In this document: positions 31,677-33,258 of the stretch, piece by piece | How positions within the stretch are numbered: the first letter of the stretch is position 1 | Layout: each line of letters begins with the position of its first letter | From: Serpentinimonas barnesii | GTDB lineage: Bacteria; Pseudomonadota; Gammaproteobacteria; Burkholderiales; Burkholderiaceae_C | DNA: 33,258 bases | Direction of reading: 5' to 3' | NCBI RefSeq assembly: GCF_000696225.1 | Contig: NZ_BAWN01000029.1 | Coordinates: 1 to 33,258, forward strand | Program-made: the position numbers and the translations under genes | Notes under the pieces: generated by a model | The model's database searches: none | The model's input: only the letters and a program-made list of their open reading frames with translations | Told to the model about the DNA's origin: nothing

Positions 31677-33258
31677 CTAGCCGGCTCTGTCGGCCTGACT
31701 TGGCGCGCCCCGGATCAGCATCAACTGGTTTTTCCAGACCCGCAGCCACATCACTTCCTGCTCACCCGCACCTTGGGCGGCAAACTGCGGCTGCCCCACA
31801 TACACGGCCCCCACCAGCGCACCGACTTGCTTGATCGGCAGCAGCATCATCGAATCGGGTGCGCTCAGGCGCGTAAACCACGCGGGCAAGCGTGAGCGCA
31901 CGCTGGCGTGGCCGGCGTGTTCGATCAAGGTATCGCGCGGCTGGGCACAGAGCAAAGCAAACAAATCCTCTTGGCCATCGAGCGCTATCCGAAACGACTG
32001 CGCCAGCGCTTGCGCCCCAGGCCCCAGACCCTGCACCCCCTGCAGGCAATCCCCGGCGTCAGAGCGCCAACACAGCACCAGCGTCTGGCAGCCAAAAGCG
32101 TTGTAAAAAGACTCCAGCAAGGCCAGTTGCGCTTTGCTTGCCGCATCCGGTCCGCCACCGAACCAGGCCTCATGGGCGCGCTCCAAGCCCAGCGCCAACT
32201 CCTTCCAGAGCGGCTTGGCTTGGGCTGCTGCGGCAGGGCCTGCCGGGGGTGGGGCCCATGCCAGCGGCACAAGCGGCGCATGGGTTTTGCCTTGGGCTGC
32301 AAGCTCACGGTTGGCTTCGGTCGGTTTGGGCGCCTCGTGCGCAATCAGCACATCCTGCACCCCCGCAGGAACCTTCATGCCCACGGCATTGCCAATGCTG
32401 CGCACCTCCATGCAGGCTTCTAACACCCCTTGCTGCATCTGCTCAATCGGTTGGTGCAAGACACGGGCATAGCGGCGGCAGATCAGGTCCACACGGGCAT
32501 GGCTGCGCTCGGGCGTGGTGTCATCGCTCAACAACTGCTGCGCTGCCTGGTTGGCCATCGTCGCCAGCCAACGCTGGGATTGCACCGGGTCGTGGGGCAG
32601 GCGCGTGGGCAAGGGCTCGGTTTGCGCCTGCATGATGCGCAGGATTTTGTCGGGAAAATTCCAGCTGCGCGCCACCGCCAGCGTCAACTGCTCCAGTTCA
32701 ACCCCCAAGATTTCGCGCTCGTGTTTCAAAGCATGCGTCGGATCTTGCGCCACCAGGGCTTGCAACTGAGCCGCTTCATCAGGAAAAAAACAGGCCAGCA
32801 GCATCGGCCCCAGGCCCTGAAACATCGCCCCCAGAAACACCTCCTCGGCGTGCGGGGAGTCGCCACTCCACGCGCTGGCCAAGGTGGCGGAAAACAAGGC
32901 CTTTTGGTAGGCATCCAAGAGCAGTTGCTGCTGCCCCTTGTGGCTTAGGTGCTCCAGCAGCACCAAGCTGAGCGAGAGGTTGCGCACATTCGTAAACCCG
33001 AGCATGGCGACTGCCCGCGAAACCGTAGCAACCCCCTCACCACCGCGCATCAACAGCGCCGAGTTGGCCAAACGCAGCAGCTTTTTTGTCAACGCCACGT
33101 CTTTAAGGATTTCATCCGTCAGGCGTTGTGTTTTTTCACGCTCATTGCCCGTCAGGCTCTGGATGCGCATCACCTGCCCGGACAGGGCCGGGAACTCCCC
33201 ATACGTCAGAATAGTTGTCGCCTCGATAGAACCAAAAACCCTGGGGCGGCGAAGAAGG
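31677..33258 (-). CDS. HDOD-domain signalling protein with C-terminal GAF-like domain (5' end outside the window)
   Basis: HDOD domains are HD-related modules without the metal-binding HD residues, used in regulatory and signalling proteins. The frame is open to the right edge, so the start is missing. It reads FPALSGQVMRIQSL followed by LTKKLLRLANSALL, the typical HDOD opening. HDOD spans roughly the first 230 visible residues. An Ala/Pro-rich linker follows, then a GAF-like domain (about 335-490 from the Met at 33170) ending near LPIKQVGALVGAVYVGQPQF. A GTG/ATG pair at 33173-33168 is not taken as the start because the HDOD homology begins upstream of it. The ligand and partner are unknown, and other domains may precede HDOD outside the window. 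Confidence 0.82.
   Translation of the reverse strand, partial: LLRRPRVFGSIEATTILTYGEFPALSGQVMRIQSLTGNEREKTQRLTDEILKDVALTKKLLRLANSALLMRGGEGVATVSRAVAMLGFTNVRNLSLSLVLLEHLSHKGQQQLLLDAYQKALFSATLASAWSGDSPHAEEVFLGAMFQGLGPMLLACFFPDEAAQLQALVAQDPTHALKHEREILGVELEQLTLAVARSWNFPDKILRIMQAQTEPLPTRLPHDPVQSQRWLATMANQAAQQLLSDDTTPERSHARVDLICRRYARVLHQPIEQMQQGVLEACMEVRSIGNAVGMKVPAGVQDVLIAHEAPKPTEANRELAAQGKTHAPLVPLAWAPPPAGPAAAAQAKPLWKELALGLERAHEAWFGGGPDAASKAQLALLESFYNAFGCQTLVLCWRSDAGDCLQGVQGLGPGAQALAQSFRIALDGQEDLFALLCAQPRDTLIEHAGHASVRSRLPAWFTRLSAPDSMMLLPIKQVGALVGAVYVGQPQFAAQGAGEQEVMWLRVWKNQLMLIRGAPSQADRAG

Noticed and set aside
33168-33173. GTG/ATG pair as the start of the HDOD gene
   Set aside because: The HDOD homology (FPALSGQ) begins upstream of it and the frame stays open to the window edge.

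Overview
The window looks like a high-GC betaproteobacterial chromosome, most probably order Burkholderiales and family Comamonadaceae. The evidence is the dnaA/dnaN/gyrB and rpmH/rnpA/yidD/yidC/mnmE order, a Bug-type (TctC) binding protein beside a TctD/TctE-like two-component pair, a DUF1840 gene and Comamonadaceae-like protein sequences. I cannot name the genus. No tRNA, rRNA or CRISPR array is visible.

Layout. At 1-62 there is a probable IS66-family end that interrupts a YheT-like hydrolase gene (63-429, minus). The complete nine-gene ATP synthase operon atpIBEFHAGDC follows on the minus strand (7901 down to 473). It has a sharp low-GC stretch over atpB-atpE and a 47-bp pentanucleotide repeat between those two genes. 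Divergent from it is ybeD-lipB-lipA (lipoate attachment and synthesis). Next comes a Lap-type adhesin-control cluster: a TolC-OmpA fusion gene (minus) divergent from lapG and lapD (plus). Then come gyrB, dnaN and dnaA (minus), facing away from rpmH-rnpA-yidD-yidC-mnmE (plus). The dnaA-rpmH gap carries a perfect DnaA box, a dnaA promoter candidate and a strong rpmH promoter candidate.

The right part holds aroG (DAHP synthase), recX-recA on the opposite strand, a response regulator/sensor kinase pair followed by a solitary Bug-type periplasmic receptor, a three-hairpin 3' region, a DUF1840 gene and an HDOD-GAF protein that runs off the right edge.

How it fits together. Most of the window is housekeeping DNA from the dnaA neighbourhood. 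The most unusual part is 10131-14932. LapD (degenerate GGDEF and EAL, hence a likely c-di-GMP receptor) and LapG (periplasmic Cys protease with its full triad) sit back to back with an outer-membrane factor that carries its own peptidoglycan-binding OmpA domain. This suggests a biofilm adhesin export and release system whose adhesin and inner-membrane ABC transporter are encoded elsewhere. Other points worth a second look are the CUCCU repeat in the atpB-atpE mRNA spacer, the IS-disrupted hydrolase, the Ala/Pro insertion in the MnmE G domain, and the Bug receptor with no TctA/TctB permease in the window.
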